Assembly: GCF_965229315.1 (NCBI RefSeq)
Contig: NZ_CBDDJA010000002.1
Location: forward strand, 3,162,001-3,226,000
Direction of reading: 5' to 3'
Origin: Pelomonas sp965229315
Lineage (GTDB): Bacteria > Pseudomonadota > Gammaproteobacteria > Burkholderiales > Burkholderiaceae_C
Length of the DNA stretch: 64,000 bases
The notes under the pieces were generated by a model. That model did not search any database, had not been told where the DNA came from, and saw only the letters and a list, made by a program, of their open reading frames with translations. Shown one piece after another: positions 38,554 to 47,198 of the stretch (its first letter is position 1; the number at the start of each line of letters is the position of its first letter). Both the position numbers and the translations under genes were made by a program.

Positions 38554-39455
38554 GGCAGGTAATGGTCGATCAAGAGGGCCGCGAAAAGCAGCGAGAGGTA
38601 CCAGATCGAGAACCAGAAGGTCCGCCGCGCCAGCGCCTCGGAATAGCTGCGCCACAGCCTGAAGCCGTAGGCACAGAACGTCAGCCCCAGCACCAGCGCG
38701 GCGCACAGGTAGAACCAGCCGCTCATGCCGGTCAGGAAGGGCAGCAGCGTGCCGGCCAGCAGCACCCAGGTGTACAGCAGGATCTGCAGACGCGTGTAGT
38801 CGTTGCCGTGCGTGACGGGCAGCATGGGCAGGCCGGCGCGGGCGTAGTCTTCGCTGCGGTACAGCGCCAGCGCCCAGAAGTGAGGCGGCGTCCACAGGAA
38901 GATGATGAGGCACAGCAGCCAGGCCTCGAAGCCCACGTCGCCGCGCATCGCGGCCCAGCCCAGCACCGGGGGCATCGCGCCCGAGGCGCCGCCGATGACG
39001 ATGTTCTGCGGGGTCGTGGGCTTGAGGACGACGGTGTAGACGATGGCATAGCCGACGAAGGTCGCGAAGGTCAGCCACATCGTCAGCACGTTGACGTACA
39101 GCGCCAGCAGCGCCATGCCGAGGCCGCACAGCAGCGCCGAGAACAGCAGGGTCTGCGGCCGGCTGAGTTCCCCTTTGGCCGTGGCGCGCCAGGCGGTGCG
39201 CTTCATGCGCGCGTCGATGCCGTCCTCGATGAGGCAGTTGAACGCCGCCGCGGCGCCAGCGACGAGCCAGATGCCGGCGATCGCCGCCAGCATGGTGAGC
39301 GCCTGCGCCAGCGACGGCAGCCCGGGCACGGCCAGCGCCATGCCGATGGCCGCGCAGAAGACGATGAGCTGCACGACCTTGGGCTTCGTGAGCTGGTAGA
39401 ACTGCTGCCAGCGCGGGCTGTGCACGAAGGCACTGGCAGTGGACGTGTAAGCCAT
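38550..39455 (-). CDS. ctaB: Protoheme IX farnesyltransferase (heme O synthase)
   Basis: A 301-residue UbiA-family membrane enzyme adding a farnesyl group to heme B to make heme O. Motif FNCLIEDGIDARMKRTAWRA contains the conserved Asp-rich DxxxDxxM region and YRSEDYARAGLPMLPV the second loop. About nine membrane helices. It lies between ctaA and sco with a 4-nt overlap with sco and a 2-nt gap to ctaA. Confidence 0.97.
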   Translation of the reverse strand: MAYTSTASAFVHSPRWQQFYQLTKPKVVQLIVFCAAIGMALAVPGLPSLAQALTMLAAIAGIWLVAGAAAAFNCLIEDGIDARMKRTAWRATAKGELSRPQTLLFSALLCGLGMALLALYVNVLTMWLTFATFVGYAIVYTVVLKPTTPQNIVIGGASGAMPPVLGWAAMRGDVGFEAWLLCLIIFLWTPPHFWALALYRSEDYARAGLPMLPVTHGNDYTRLQILLYTWVLLAGTLLPFLTGMSGWFYLCAALVLGLTFCAYGFRLWRSYSEALARRTFWFSIWYLSLLFAALLIDHYLP

Positions 39456-39457
39456 GG

Positions 39458-40564
39458 TCAGTGGTCTGCGCTTCTGAGGCGCACGAGCAAGGTGGTGAGC
39501 AAGGCCATCAGCACGGTGGCGCCGCCCGTGTGGGCGAGGGCGGCGGCGATGGGCCAGTCGAGTACGACGTTGGACAGTCCCGACGCGAGCTGCCAGCCGG
39601 CCGCGGCGAGCAGCCAGTTGGACCAGTCGGCCGCGTGGCGCCGCAAGGTCCAGGCCAGCGCCAGGATGGCGACGAAGACGACGCCCGCGCCAATGCGGTG
39701 CGCCATGTGGATGGCCGCCAGTGCCTCGAAGCCCAGCCAGCTGCCGTCGGCACGCTGGCCCAGCTCGCGCCAGAGCTGGAAGCCCTGCGCGAAGTCCAGG
39801 TGCGGCCACCACTGGCCGCCGTGGCAGGTGGGGAATTCGTCGCAGGCCAGCACCGCGTAGTTCGTGCTGACCCAGCCGCCGAGCGCCACCTGCACCAGCG
39901 CGAGCACCAGCACGACGGCAACGGCGGTGCGCAGTGCGGCCGGTGCCGCAGACACAGAAAGGGGTCGCGGCACGTAGGCCTCGCGCTGCCAGGCCAGCAG
40001 CATCAGCAGGCCCAGGCCGAACAGCAGGTGCAGCGTGACGATGGCCGGAAACAGCTTCATCGTCACCGTCAACGCGCCGAACGCGCCCTGCACGCAGACC
40101 CAGACCAGCGTCAGCGTCGGCAGCCAGGGCGACGGCGCGGGCTCGTGGTGGGCACGCGCCGAGCGCGCCAGCTTCCAGCTGAGCACGGCCAGCAGGAGGA
40201 TGAGCAGGCCGACCGCGCTCGCCAGGTAGCGATGGACCATCTCGATCCAGGCCTTGCCATGCGTGACCGGGCCCGTCGGCATGGCCGCCTGCGCGGCTTC
40301 GATGTGGTGGCGCGCGCCCACCGGGCTGGCGGCGCTGTAGCAGCCGGGCCAGTCGGGGCAGCCGAGACCCGAATCGGTCAGGCGCGTGAAGGCACCGAAG
40401 ACGATGAGGTCGAAGGTCAGGAACAGCGTCAGCACCGTCAGCGCGCGCAGGCGGCCGGCCGGCGTGCTGGCACGCGAGCGCTGGCGCCACCAGATCAGCG
40501 GGCCGAGCGCGACCGCGCCGCCGATGGCGGCAACCTGGCCGAGGGGCAGCAGCAGGTCCGTCAC
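39458..40564 (-). CDS. ctaA: Heme A synthase
   Basis: A 368-residue polytopic membrane protein (COX15/CtaA family) turning heme O into heme A. Conserved heme-ligand histidines are visible in WIEMVHRYLAS, LHLLFGL and AAIHMAHRIGA. A cysteine pair in CDEFPTC is also family-typical. It starts with GTG at 40564, one base after the upstream stop. Confidence 0.95.
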   Translation of the reverse strand: MTDLLLPLGQVAAIGGAVALGPLIWWRQRSRASTPAGRLRALTVLTLFLTFDLIVFGAFTRLTDSGLGCPDWPGCYSAASPVGARHHIEAAQAAMPTGPVTHGKAWIEMVHRYLASAVGLLILLLAVLSWKLARSARAHHEPAPSPWLPTLTLVWVCVQGAFGALTVTMKLFPAIVTLHLLFGLGLLMLLAWQREAYVPRPLSVSAAPAALRTAVAVVLVLALVQVALGGWVSTNYAVLACDEFPTCHGGQWWPHLDFAQGFQLWRELGQRADGSWLGFEALAAIHMAHRIGAGVVFVAILALAWTLRRHAADWSNWLLAAAGWQLASGLSNVVLDWPIAAALAHTGGATVLMALLTTLLVRLRSADH

Positions 40565-40565
40565 A

Positions 40566-41225
40566 TCATCGCCCGGCGTTGTCCCAGCTCGCGCTGGCGC
40601 GCAGCAGCTTGTCCAGGTCGGCCTTGAGCTTCTTGGGCTCGGGCTCGCCCGGCGCGCGCATCATCCAGCGACCCATGGGGTCGATGATGTAGAAGTGGTC
40701 GGCCAGCGTCTTGCCGGCGGCAGGCTTGAGCCAGGCGGCGAGTCGGTCCTGCGGCACGTGCAGCACGGTGACTTCCACGCCCTGCTGCCTCACAGCGGCC
40801 AGCACCTTGGCATCGGGCGTGGCGCCGTCCGGGATGAGCCAGAGCTTGTCCACGCGTGCACGCTCCTTGCCCAGCATCTCGCGCAACTGGCGCTGCACGT
40901 AGAGCTGGCGCTCGCAGGCGTCGCCGCAAGCGGCGGGCTGCACGATGGCGAGCAGCCACTGGCCACGCAAGGACGCAGGATCGACCGCCTGCCCCTGCAG
41001 GTCGGTCAGCGGCAGGTCGGCCGGCATGTCCACGGTGGGCGCGATCAGCTCGCCATACGCCGAGCCACGCGGCTGGATGACGTAGAAGGTGAAGTACGAC
41101 GCGACGACGGGTGCGGCGCACATGGCCAGCACCAGCAGCATCTTCCAGCGGCCGACGCGCTGCTGCGGGCTGCCGGCGACACGCGGGTCGGGCAGGCTGT
41201 GGACCGCGAAGCTCAACGGCGTCAT
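40566..41225 (-). CDS. Cytochrome c oxidase assembly transmembrane protein
   Basis: A 219-residue protein with one transmembrane helix (about 28-48) and a periplasmic thioredoxin-like domain; the paired cysteines in QPAACGDACERQLY mimic the copper site of Sco proteins. This family is found in Burkholderiales between surf1 and ctaA and is presumed to help assemble the oxidase. Start taken at ATG 41225, four bases after the surf1 stop; an ATG at 41279 would overlap surf1 by 50 nt. Confidence 0.85.
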   Translation of the reverse strand: MTPLSFAVHSLPDPRVAGSPQQRVGRWKMLLVLAMCAAPVVASYFTFYVIQPRGSAYGELIAPTVDMPADLPLTDLQGQAVDPASLRGQWLLAIVQPAACGDACERQLYVQRQLREMLGKERARVDKLWLIPDGATPDAKVLAAVRQQGVEVTVLHVPQDRLAAWLKPAAGKTLADHFYIIDPMGRWMMRAPGEPEPKKLKADLDKLLRASASWDNAGR

Positions 41226-41229
41226 CGAG

Positions 41230-41937
41230 TCACGGCTGCTGGCGGCGGAGCCGGGGGCGGAGGAGTTGGAACCAGACATAGAGACCGACGATCAGCGCGC
41301 AGAGCGCGAACCATTGAAAGGCGTAGCCATAGTGTTTTTGCAGGCCGAGGTCGGGCGCAGGCCAATGGCGCAGCAGCGTGTCGTCGGGGCCGGTGGCGGC
41401 GGTCTGCACGACGGTCAGCGGCAGCAGCTTGAGGCCGGACTCGACGGCGAAGGCCGCAGGGTCGAGATTCTGCCGGATCGCGCCGGGCACACCCTCGCCC
41501 AGCTCATAAAGCCTGGACGGCGAGGCCGCCAGCCGCCCCACCACCTCGACCTCGCCCGACGCAGTGGCCAGCGGCGGCAGTTGCAGGCGGTCGAGCTGGT
41601 TGCGCGGTGCCCAGCCGCGCTGCACGAGGATGGCGGCGTCGCTGCCGGTCAGACGCAGCGGCGTGACGACGAAGAAGCCGGTGTGGCCGTCCATCGGCCG
41701 GTTGTCCAGCCAGACCGTACGCTCGGCGACCCAGTGGCCACGCAGCGCCACACGGCGGTGCAGTGCATCGGTACCGAGATCGGCATTCGTGAGCGCGGGC
41801 TTGCCGGCTTGGGCCTCGACGGCGGCCTGCAGCGCGATCTTCTGCGCCGCGCGGTCGAGCTGCCACACGCCCAGGCGCGCCGTCAGCGCGGCGCCCAGCA
41901 CCGCGGCGAGCAGCACGAGCCAGCGGCGAGCCGTCAT
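41230..41937 (-). CDS. SURF1 family oxidase assembly protein
   Basis: A 235-residue protein with one helix at each end (about 5-22 and 208-228) and a periplasmic domain. Diagnostic sequence: RLGVWQLDRAAQK, LDNRPMDGHTGFFVVTPL, VQRGWAPRN and KHYGYAFQWFAL. SURF1 helps insert heme A into subunit I. It is divergent from the DUF2909 gene, 42 nt away. Confidence 0.95.
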   Translation of the reverse strand: MTARRWLVLLAAVLGAALTARLGVWQLDRAAQKIALQAAVEAQAGKPALTNADLGTDALHRRVALRGHWVAERTVWLDNRPMDGHTGFFVVTPLRLTGSDAAILVQRGWAPRNQLDRLQLPPLATASGEVEVVGRLAASPSRLYELGEGVPGAIRQNLDPAAFAVESGLKLLPLTVVQTAATGPDDTLLRHWPAPDLGLQKHYGYAFQWFALCALIVGLYVWFQLLRPRLRRQQP

Positions 41938-41979
41938 GACACCGCCTGTCGCGAGGGTGCGAGCGGATAATCGGCCGCC

Positions 41980-42195
41980 ATGAAATTCGTGATCCTGGTC
42001 GCCTTCATCGGCATCCTCGGTGCGCTCGGCGCGGCCGGTTTCTTCATGCTGCGCAAGGGCGGCAACCGCCGCAGCCCCAACATGGCACGCGCGCTGGCGG
42101 TGCGGGTGGGCATGTCGGTGGCGTTGTTCCTCGTCATCCTGCTGAGCTGGAAGATGGGCTGGATACAGCCGACCGGCCTGCCTGTGAAGTCCTGA
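41980..42195 (+). CDS. Twin transmembrane protein (DUF2909)
   Basis: A 71-residue protein with two helices (about 3-22 and 40-62) and a basic loop RKGGNRRSPNMARALAVRVG, the DUF2909 pattern. It is found beside oxidase genes in many betaproteobacteria and gammaproteobacteria; a role in oxidase assembly is presumed, not shown. It is the only plus-strand gene inside the oxidase block. Confidence 0.88.
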   Translation: MKFVILVAFIGILGALGAAGFFMLRKGGNRRSPNMARALAVRVGMSVALFLVILLSWKMGWIQPTGLPVKS

Positions 42196-42208
42196 GTTGC
42201 CAGAAAAA

Positions 42209-42230
42209 AAGCGCCGCGTCAGCGGCGCTT
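42209..42230. terminator. Bidirectional terminator inside the oxidase block
   Basis: A perfect 9-bp stem (42209-42217 with 42222-42230) with a 4-nt loop, preceded by seven A residues, which read as T after the hairpin for the minus-strand ctaE transcript. Confidence 0.85.
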
Positions 42231-42252
42231 GTGTCTTGCAGGCCCGGCAGCG

Positions 42253-43137
42253 TCAGAGCCAGTAAACGACGACGTACAGGCCCAGCCAGACGACGTCCAC
42301 GAAGTGCCAGTACCAGGCCGCACCCTCGAAGCCGAAATGGCGCTCGGGCGTGAAGTGGCCCTTCATCAGCCGGATGGTGATGAACAGCAGCATCAGCGCA
42401 CCCACGCAGACGTGGAAGCCGTGGAAGCCGGTCAGCAGGAAGAAGGTCGAGCCATAGACGCCGGAGGTGAGCTTGAGGTTCAGCTCGGCGTAGGCATGGT
42501 GGTACTCGTAGGCCTGGAAGCCCAGGAAGGTCGCGCCCAGCAGCACGGTGATCCACATCCACAGGATGGTCTTGCCGCGGTTGCCGGCGATCAGCGCGTG
42601 ATGGGCGATGGTCAGCGTGACGCCCGAGGTCAGCAGCAGCGCCGTGTTGATCGTCGGGATCGGCCACGGGCCCATCGTGCTGAAGGCCTCGACGGCGCCA
42701 CCAGGTGCGCCCGTGAAGCCAGGGGCCGAGCTGGGCCAGATGGCCTTGAAGTCAGGCCACAGCAGCGCGTTCTGCAGGCTGCCGAGTTCAGGCACCGAGA
42801 TCACGCGGGCCCAGAACAGCGCGCCGAAGAAGGCGGCGAAGAACATCACCTCCGAGAAGATGAACCAGCCCATGCTCCAGCGGAAGGAGACGTCGATGCG
42901 GTCGCTGTACAGCCCCCCCTCGCTCTCGGCGATGGCTTCACGGAACCACTGCTGCAGCACGAAGGCCCAGAAGGCCAGGCCGCCGAACAGCGAGTACATG
43001 CCCCAGTGGTGGCCGTTGATCCACTGGCCGGCGCCCAGGATGACGAAGAACAGGCCGATCGCGGCCATCACCGGGTGCCGCGAGGGCGCCGGGACGAAGT
43101 AGTACGGGGCCTTGCCCGAGGTAGTCGCTGCCGACAT
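42253..43137 (-). CDS. ctaE: Cytochrome c oxidase subunit III
   Basis: A 294-residue seven-helix subunit III. Family sequences: SEVMFFAAFFGALFWAR, TVTLGATFLGFQAYEYHHAY-like segment (LLGATFLGFQAYEYHHAY) and GFHGFHVCVGALML. The C-terminus WHFVDVVWLGLYVVVYWL is canonical. Last gene of the ctaC-ctaE transcription unit, followed by a terminator. Confidence 0.97.
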   Translation of the reverse strand: MSAATTSGKAPYYFVPAPSRHPVMAAIGLFFVILGAGQWINGHHWGMYSLFGGLAFWAFVLQQWFREAIAESEGGLYSDRIDVSFRWSMGWFIFSEVMFFAAFFGALFWARVISVPELGSLQNALLWPDFKAIWPSSAPGFTGAPGGAVEAFSTMGPWPIPTINTALLLTSGVTLTIAHHALIAGNRGKTILWMWITVLLGATFLGFQAYEYHHAYAELNLKLTSGVYGSTFFLLTGFHGFHVCVGALMLLFITIRLMKGHFTPERHFGFEGAAWYWHFVDVVWLGLYVVVYWL

Positions 43138-43184
43138 GTCGTTCTCCTAGTTCTCGCTCGTTCTTGACTTCTCGTGCCGCGGCC

Positions 43185-43427
43185 TCAGGCCCCGGCGACG
43201 CCACTGCTGATGACCCAGCGGACCAGCAGCACCAGCACCAACACAAACAGGGCCGCGCCGAGCACGCCCGCGATGATCACGTGCACCGGGTTCAGCCGGG
43301 CCATGTCGCTTTCATGGTCCTTGCTGCGGCGCACGCCGAAAAAACTCCAGGCCACGGCGGAGATGGTCTGGCCCAGCGACGCCTTGCGGCGCACGGCTTC
43401 CTTCATGTCCTTGCCGGCTTCACTCAC
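43185..43427 (-). CDS. DUF2970 single-helix protein of the oxidase operon
   Basis: An 80-residue protein with KASLGQTISAVAWSFFGVRR, typical of DUF2970, and one C-terminal transmembrane helix (about 50-72). The start is GTG at 43427, which overlaps the ctaG stop by 4 nt (GTGA). It lies between ctaG and ctaE in many Burkholderiales; function unknown, presumably oxidase-related. Confidence 0.88.
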   Translation of the reverse strand: MSEAGKDMKEAVRRKASLGQTISAVAWSFFGVRRSKDHESDMARLNPVHVIIAGVLGAALFVLVLVLLVRWVISSGVAGA

Positions 43428-44038
43428 AGCGCTGCTCCGTTGCCCTTGGGCGCTTGGCCCAGCTTGACGCCACCCTTGCCTGCCACCTCGAAGAAGGTGT
43501 ACGACAGCGTGATGGTCTTGACGTCCTTGGGCAGCTTGGGGTCGATGACGAACACGACCGGCCACTGCCTGCTCTCGCCCGCCTTCAACGTGTACTCGTT
43601 GAAGCAGAAGCACTCCAGCTTGTTGAAATGCGCGCTGGCCTGCATGGGCGCATAGCTCGGGATGGCCTGCGCGGCCATCGTGCGGTCCTGCACGTTGCGG
43701 AACTCGTACATCACCTGGGTCAGCTCGCCCGGGTGCACCGTCAGGTGGCGCACGGCGGGCTTGAAGTCCCAGGGGCCGCGCGCATTGGTATCGAACTCGA
43801 CGGTGATGCTGCGGCTGTAGTCGATCTGCCCGTTGCCGTTGGCCACGCCCTTGGTCGCCAGCGCCGTCTGCTTCTCCGCCAGCGACAGCACGTTGATGCC
43901 CAGCGCCTCGCAGATGGACTTGTACAGCGGCACCATCGCATAGCCGAAGCCGAACATCAGCGCCACGACGACGGCCAGCTTCCCGAGGAGCTGGCGGTTG
44001 TCGCGGTGCAGCGCGGCGGCGAGGGAGCGAAGGCGCAT
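43424..44038 (-). CDS. ctaG: Cytochrome c oxidase assembly protein CtaG (Cox11 type)
   Basis: A 204-residue membrane-anchored copper chaperone for the CuB centre of subunit I. One helix at about 17-37, then a periplasmic immunoglobulin-like domain with the copper-binding KLECFCFNEYTL motif and YTFFEV near the end. Start ATG 44038 gives MRLRSLAAALHRDN; it lies one base after the small assembly gene and overlaps the DUF2970 gene by 4 nt. Confidence 0.95.
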   Translation of the reverse strand: MRLRSLAAALHRDNRQLLGKLAVVVALMFGFGYAMVPLYKSICEALGINVLSLAEKQTALATKGVANGNGQIDYSRSITVEFDTNARGPWDFKPAVRHLTVHPGELTQVMYEFRNVQDRTMAAQAIPSYAPMQASAHFNKLECFCFNEYTLKAGESRQWPVVFVIDPKLPKDVKTITLSYTFFEVAGKGGVKLGQAPKGNGAAL

Positions 44039-44039
44039 G

Positions 44040-44156
44040 TCAGTGGCCGAGCATCGCCATCTTGGCGAAGAACCCGACACCGAAGGCCAGGGCCACGGTG
44101 AGCAGGATCAACCCCAGGCGGCGGTTCGCCTTGCGCTGTTCGGGCTTCATGGCCAT
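44040..44156 (-). CDS. Cytochrome oxidase small assembly protein
   Basis: A 38-residue protein, MAMKPEQRKANRRLGLILLT then a hydrophobic stretch ending KMAMLGH. One basic patch followed by one transmembrane helix matches the small protein found between ctaD and ctaG in Burkholderiales. It lies 4 nt after ctaD and one base before ctaG, which supports it being translated. An alternative ATG two codons in (44150) is equally possible. Confidence 0.82.
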   Translation of the reverse strand: MAMKPEQRKANRRLGLILLTVALAFGVGFFAKMAMLGH

Positions 44157-44160
44157 GGGA

Positions 44161-45813
44161 TCAACCGACGATCTTGGTGGCCGCGGCATTCAGCTTGGGC
44201 GGCTCTTCGAAGGTGTGGAACGGCGCCGGCGACGGGATCTCCCATTCCAGGCCTTCGGCCGCTTCCCACGGCTTCTGCGGTGCCTTCGGGCCCTTGCCGC
44301 GCATCATCGGCACGACGATGAACAGGAAGAAGTAGACCTGCATCAGGCCGAACCAGAACGCACCGACGGACGCGATCGCGTTGAAGTCGGCGAACTGCAT
44401 CGGGTAGTCGGCGTAGCGGCGCGGCATGCCGGCCAGACCCAGGAAGTGCATCGGGAAGAAGGTCACGTTGAACGCGATCAGCGAGCCCCAGAAGTGGATC
44501 TTGCCGCGCGTCTCGGAGTACATGACGCCGGTCCACTTCGGACCCCAGTAGTAGACGCCGGCGAAAAGGGCATACAGCGAGCCGGCCACCAGCACATAGT
44601 GGAAGTGGGCCACGACGTAGTAGGTGTCCTGCAGCTGGATGTCGATGGGCGCCATGGCCAGGATGAGGCCGGTGAAGCCGCCCATCGTGAACACGAAGAT
44701 GAAGCCCACCGCGAACAGCATGGGCGTCTCGAAGGTCATCGAGCCGCGCCACATCGTCGCCAGCCAGTTGAAGATCTTCACGCCCGTGGGCACCGCGATC
44801 AGCATGGTCGCGTACATGAAGAACAGCTGGCCCGTCACCGGCATGCCGGTGGCGAACATGTGGTGGGCCCAGACGATGAACGACAGGATGGCGATGGAGG
44901 CCGTCGCGTACACCATGGATGCGTAGCCGAACAGGCGCTTGCGGGCGAAGGCCGGCACGATCTGGCTGATGATGCCGAAGGCCGGCAAGATCATGATGTA
45001 GACCTCGGGGTGGCCGAAGAACCAGAAGATGTGCTGGTACATGACCGGGTCGCCGCCGCCCGCCGGGTTGAAGAAGGCGGTGCCGAAGTGGCGGTCCGTC
45101 AGCGTCATCGTGATGGCGCCGGCCAGCACCGGCATCACGGCGATCAGCAGGTAGGCGGTGATCAGCCAGGTCCACGCGAACATCGGCATCTTCATCAGCG
45201 TCATGCCGGGAGCGCGCATGTTGAGGATGGTCACGATGATGTTGATGGAGCCCATGATGGACGAGGCGCCCATGATGTGCATCGCGAAGATGCCGGCGTC
45301 CATGGACGGGCCCATCTGCAGCGTCAGCGGCGCGTACAGCGTCCAGCCTGCGGCGGGCGCGCCGCCGGGCATGAAGAAGCTGCCCACCAGCATCAGCGCC
45401 GCGGGAATCAGCAGCCAGAAGCTGAAGTTGTTCATCCGCGCGAACGCCATGTCGCTGGCGCCGATCTGCAGCGGGATCATCCAGTTCGCGAAGCCGACGA
45501 AGGCCGGCATGATGGCCCCGAACACCATGATCAGACCGTGCATGGTCGTGAACTGGTTGAAGAGTTCCGGGTTGAAGAACTGCAGGCCGGGCTGGAACAA
45601 CTCGGCGCGGATGCACAGCGCCAGGACGCCACCCACCATCAGCATCGCGAACGAGAACAGCAGGTACAGCGTGCCGATGTCCTTGTGGTTGGTCGCGAAC
45701 ACCCAGCGGCGCCAGCCGCTCGGGGCGTGGTGGTCGTGATGATCGTCGTGGTGGTCGTGGGCGTGGCCGTCATGGCCGCCGTGAACGCCGTGGGGGGGGA
45801 GCACTGCACTCAT
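44161..45813 (-). CDS. ctaD: Cytochrome c oxidase subunit I
   Basis: A 550-residue twelve-helix catalytic subunit. Heme and CuB ligands are visible in HGLIMVFGAIMP, WFFGHPEVYIMILPAFG (the His-Tyr cross-link region) and VVAHFHYVL. The N-terminus is exceptional: among residues 8-29 about a dozen are His and several Asp (HDGHAHDHHDDHHDHH), a possible metal-binding tail. The codons for residues 5-8 contain a run of eight C on the coding strand. Follows ctaC by 28 nt. Confidence 0.98.
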   Translation of the reverse strand: MSAVLPPHGVHGGHDGHAHDHHDDHHDHHAPSGWRRWVFATNHKDIGTLYLLFSFAMLMVGGVLALCIRAELFQPGLQFFNPELFNQFTTMHGLIMVFGAIMPAFVGFANWMIPLQIGASDMAFARMNNFSFWLLIPAALMLVGSFFMPGGAPAAGWTLYAPLTLQMGPSMDAGIFAMHIMGASSIMGSINIIVTILNMRAPGMTLMKMPMFAWTWLITAYLLIAVMPVLAGAITMTLTDRHFGTAFFNPAGGGDPVMYQHIFWFFGHPEVYIMILPAFGIISQIVPAFARKRLFGYASMVYATASIAILSFIVWAHHMFATGMPVTGQLFFMYATMLIAVPTGVKIFNWLATMWRGSMTFETPMLFAVGFIFVFTMGGFTGLILAMAPIDIQLQDTYYVVAHFHYVLVAGSLYALFAGVYYWGPKWTGVMYSETRGKIHFWGSLIAFNVTFFPMHFLGLAGMPRRYADYPMQFADFNAIASVGAFWFGLMQVYFFLFIVVPMMRGKGPKAPQKPWEAAEGLEWEIPSPAPFHTFEEPPKLNAAATKIVG

Positions 45814-45841
45814 TTGGATTCCTCTGATTCGGCGTTCGGAA

Positions 45842-47032
45842 TTACTTGCGGGCGGCCAGCACTTCGGCCGGCTGCACCGTCTGGCCCGTCTTGTTGGACC
45901 AGCTGTTCTTCGTGTACGTGATCACGGCGGCGATCTCGGTGTCGCTGAGCTGCTTCCAGGCCGGCATGCCCTTGTCCATGCGGCCGTTGAGCAGCACCTG
46001 CATCTGCTCCATGTGGTTCTCGGCCAGCACCACGGGCGACTTGTCCAGCGGCTTGATCGGGCCGGCACCCGAGCCGTCGGCCTTGTGGCAGACCGCGCAG
46101 TTGGCCGCGTAGACCTTCTCGCCACGGGCGATCAGCGCTGCCTGCTCCCAGACCTTGTTCGGATCGTCGGCCTTGGCGGCCATTTCCTTCTTCTTGCCGT
46201 CCACCCACTTGGTGTAGTCGTCGGCGGACACGACCTTCACGTGGATGGGCATGTAGGCGTGCTCCTTGCCGCACAGCTCGGCGCACTGGCCATAGTAGTC
46301 GCCGATCTTCTCGGCCTTGAACCAGGTGTCGCGCACGAAGCCGGGGATGGCATCCTGCTTCACGCCGAAGGCCGGCACCATCCAGGCGTGGATGACGTCG
46401 TTGGCGGTCGTGATGATGCGGACCTTCTTGTCCACCGGCACGACCAGCGGGTTGTCGACCTTCAACAGGTAGTTGTCGACCTTCTCCGGGTGGCCGGAGT
46501 TGGACGACTCGCGCTGGTCGGTGTCCAGCGTGGCCAGGAAACCGATGCCCTCGCCCTCGCCCTTGAGGTAGTCGTAGCCCCATTTCCACTGGTAGCCGGT
46601 GGCCTTGATGGTCACGTCGGCGTTGGTGGTGTCCTTCATCGCGACGACCACCTTGGTCGCCGGCAGCGCCATGCCGATGACGATCAGCAGCGGCACCACG
46701 GTCCAGGCGATCTCGACCGCCACGCTTTCATGGAAGTTGGCCGACACCGCACCCTTGGATTTGCGGTGCTTGAAGATCGAATAGAACATCACGCCGAACA
46801 CCGCCACAAAGATGACGAGGCAGACGATCAGCATGAAGTTGTGCAACCACATCTGGTCGGCCGCGATGCGCGTGACCGGCTCGTGCAGGTTGAGCTGATT
46901 GACGCCCGGGCCGCCCTTGAGATCGTTCACCGCGAAGGCGGAACCCGTTGCCAGGGTCGCCATCGCCGCCGCGGCGGCCCGCTGGGCCCAGCCGCGTGAG
47001 GCGCTCTGCACTCGTGCGTTCATCATCGTCAT
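45842..47032 (-). CDS. ctaC: Cytochrome c oxidase subunit II with fused cytochrome c domain
   Basis: A 396-residue subunit II. Signal sequence at the start, two transmembrane helices (about 60-85 and 105-125), CuA domain with the ligand set CAELCGKEHAYMPIH, and a C-terminal cytochrome c domain with heme-binding CAVCH (about residue 315) and axial Met in KGMPAWKQL. This is the caa3-type layout. Start is one of three close ATG codons (47032, 47026, 47023); none has a strong ribosome-binding site. First gene of the ctaC-D-small protein-G-DUF2970-E unit. Confidence 0.96.
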   Translation of the reverse strand: MTMMNARVQSASRGWAQRAAAAAMATLATGSAFAVNDLKGGPGVNQLNLHEPVTRIAADQMWLHNFMLIVCLVIFVAVFGVMFYSIFKHRKSKGAVSANFHESVAVEIAWTVVPLLIVIGMALPATKVVVAMKDTTNADVTIKATGYQWKWGYDYLKGEGEGIGFLATLDTDQRESSNSGHPEKVDNYLLKVDNPLVVPVDKKVRIITTANDVIHAWMVPAFGVKQDAIPGFVRDTWFKAEKIGDYYGQCAELCGKEHAYMPIHVKVVSADDYTKWVDGKKKEMAAKADDPNKVWEQAALIARGEKVYAANCAVCHKADGSGAGPIKPLDKSPVVLAENHMEQMQVLLNGRMDKGMPAWKQLSDTEIAAVITYTKNSWSNKTGQTVQPAEVLAARK

Positions 47033-47198
47033 GGTTGTCACTTGGTTCTTTGAAGTGCGGGGCTTGCAATCCGCCGCGAGGGCCGGACGAGAAACCGCAA
47101 GATCCGTGGATCGGGTCGGGCTTTGCCGCAACCCTACTAGCGGCGCGGGATTTTAGCCCAGGCATCGGGAGGCTCCGGCCCAGGCTGCCCCCGGGGAA

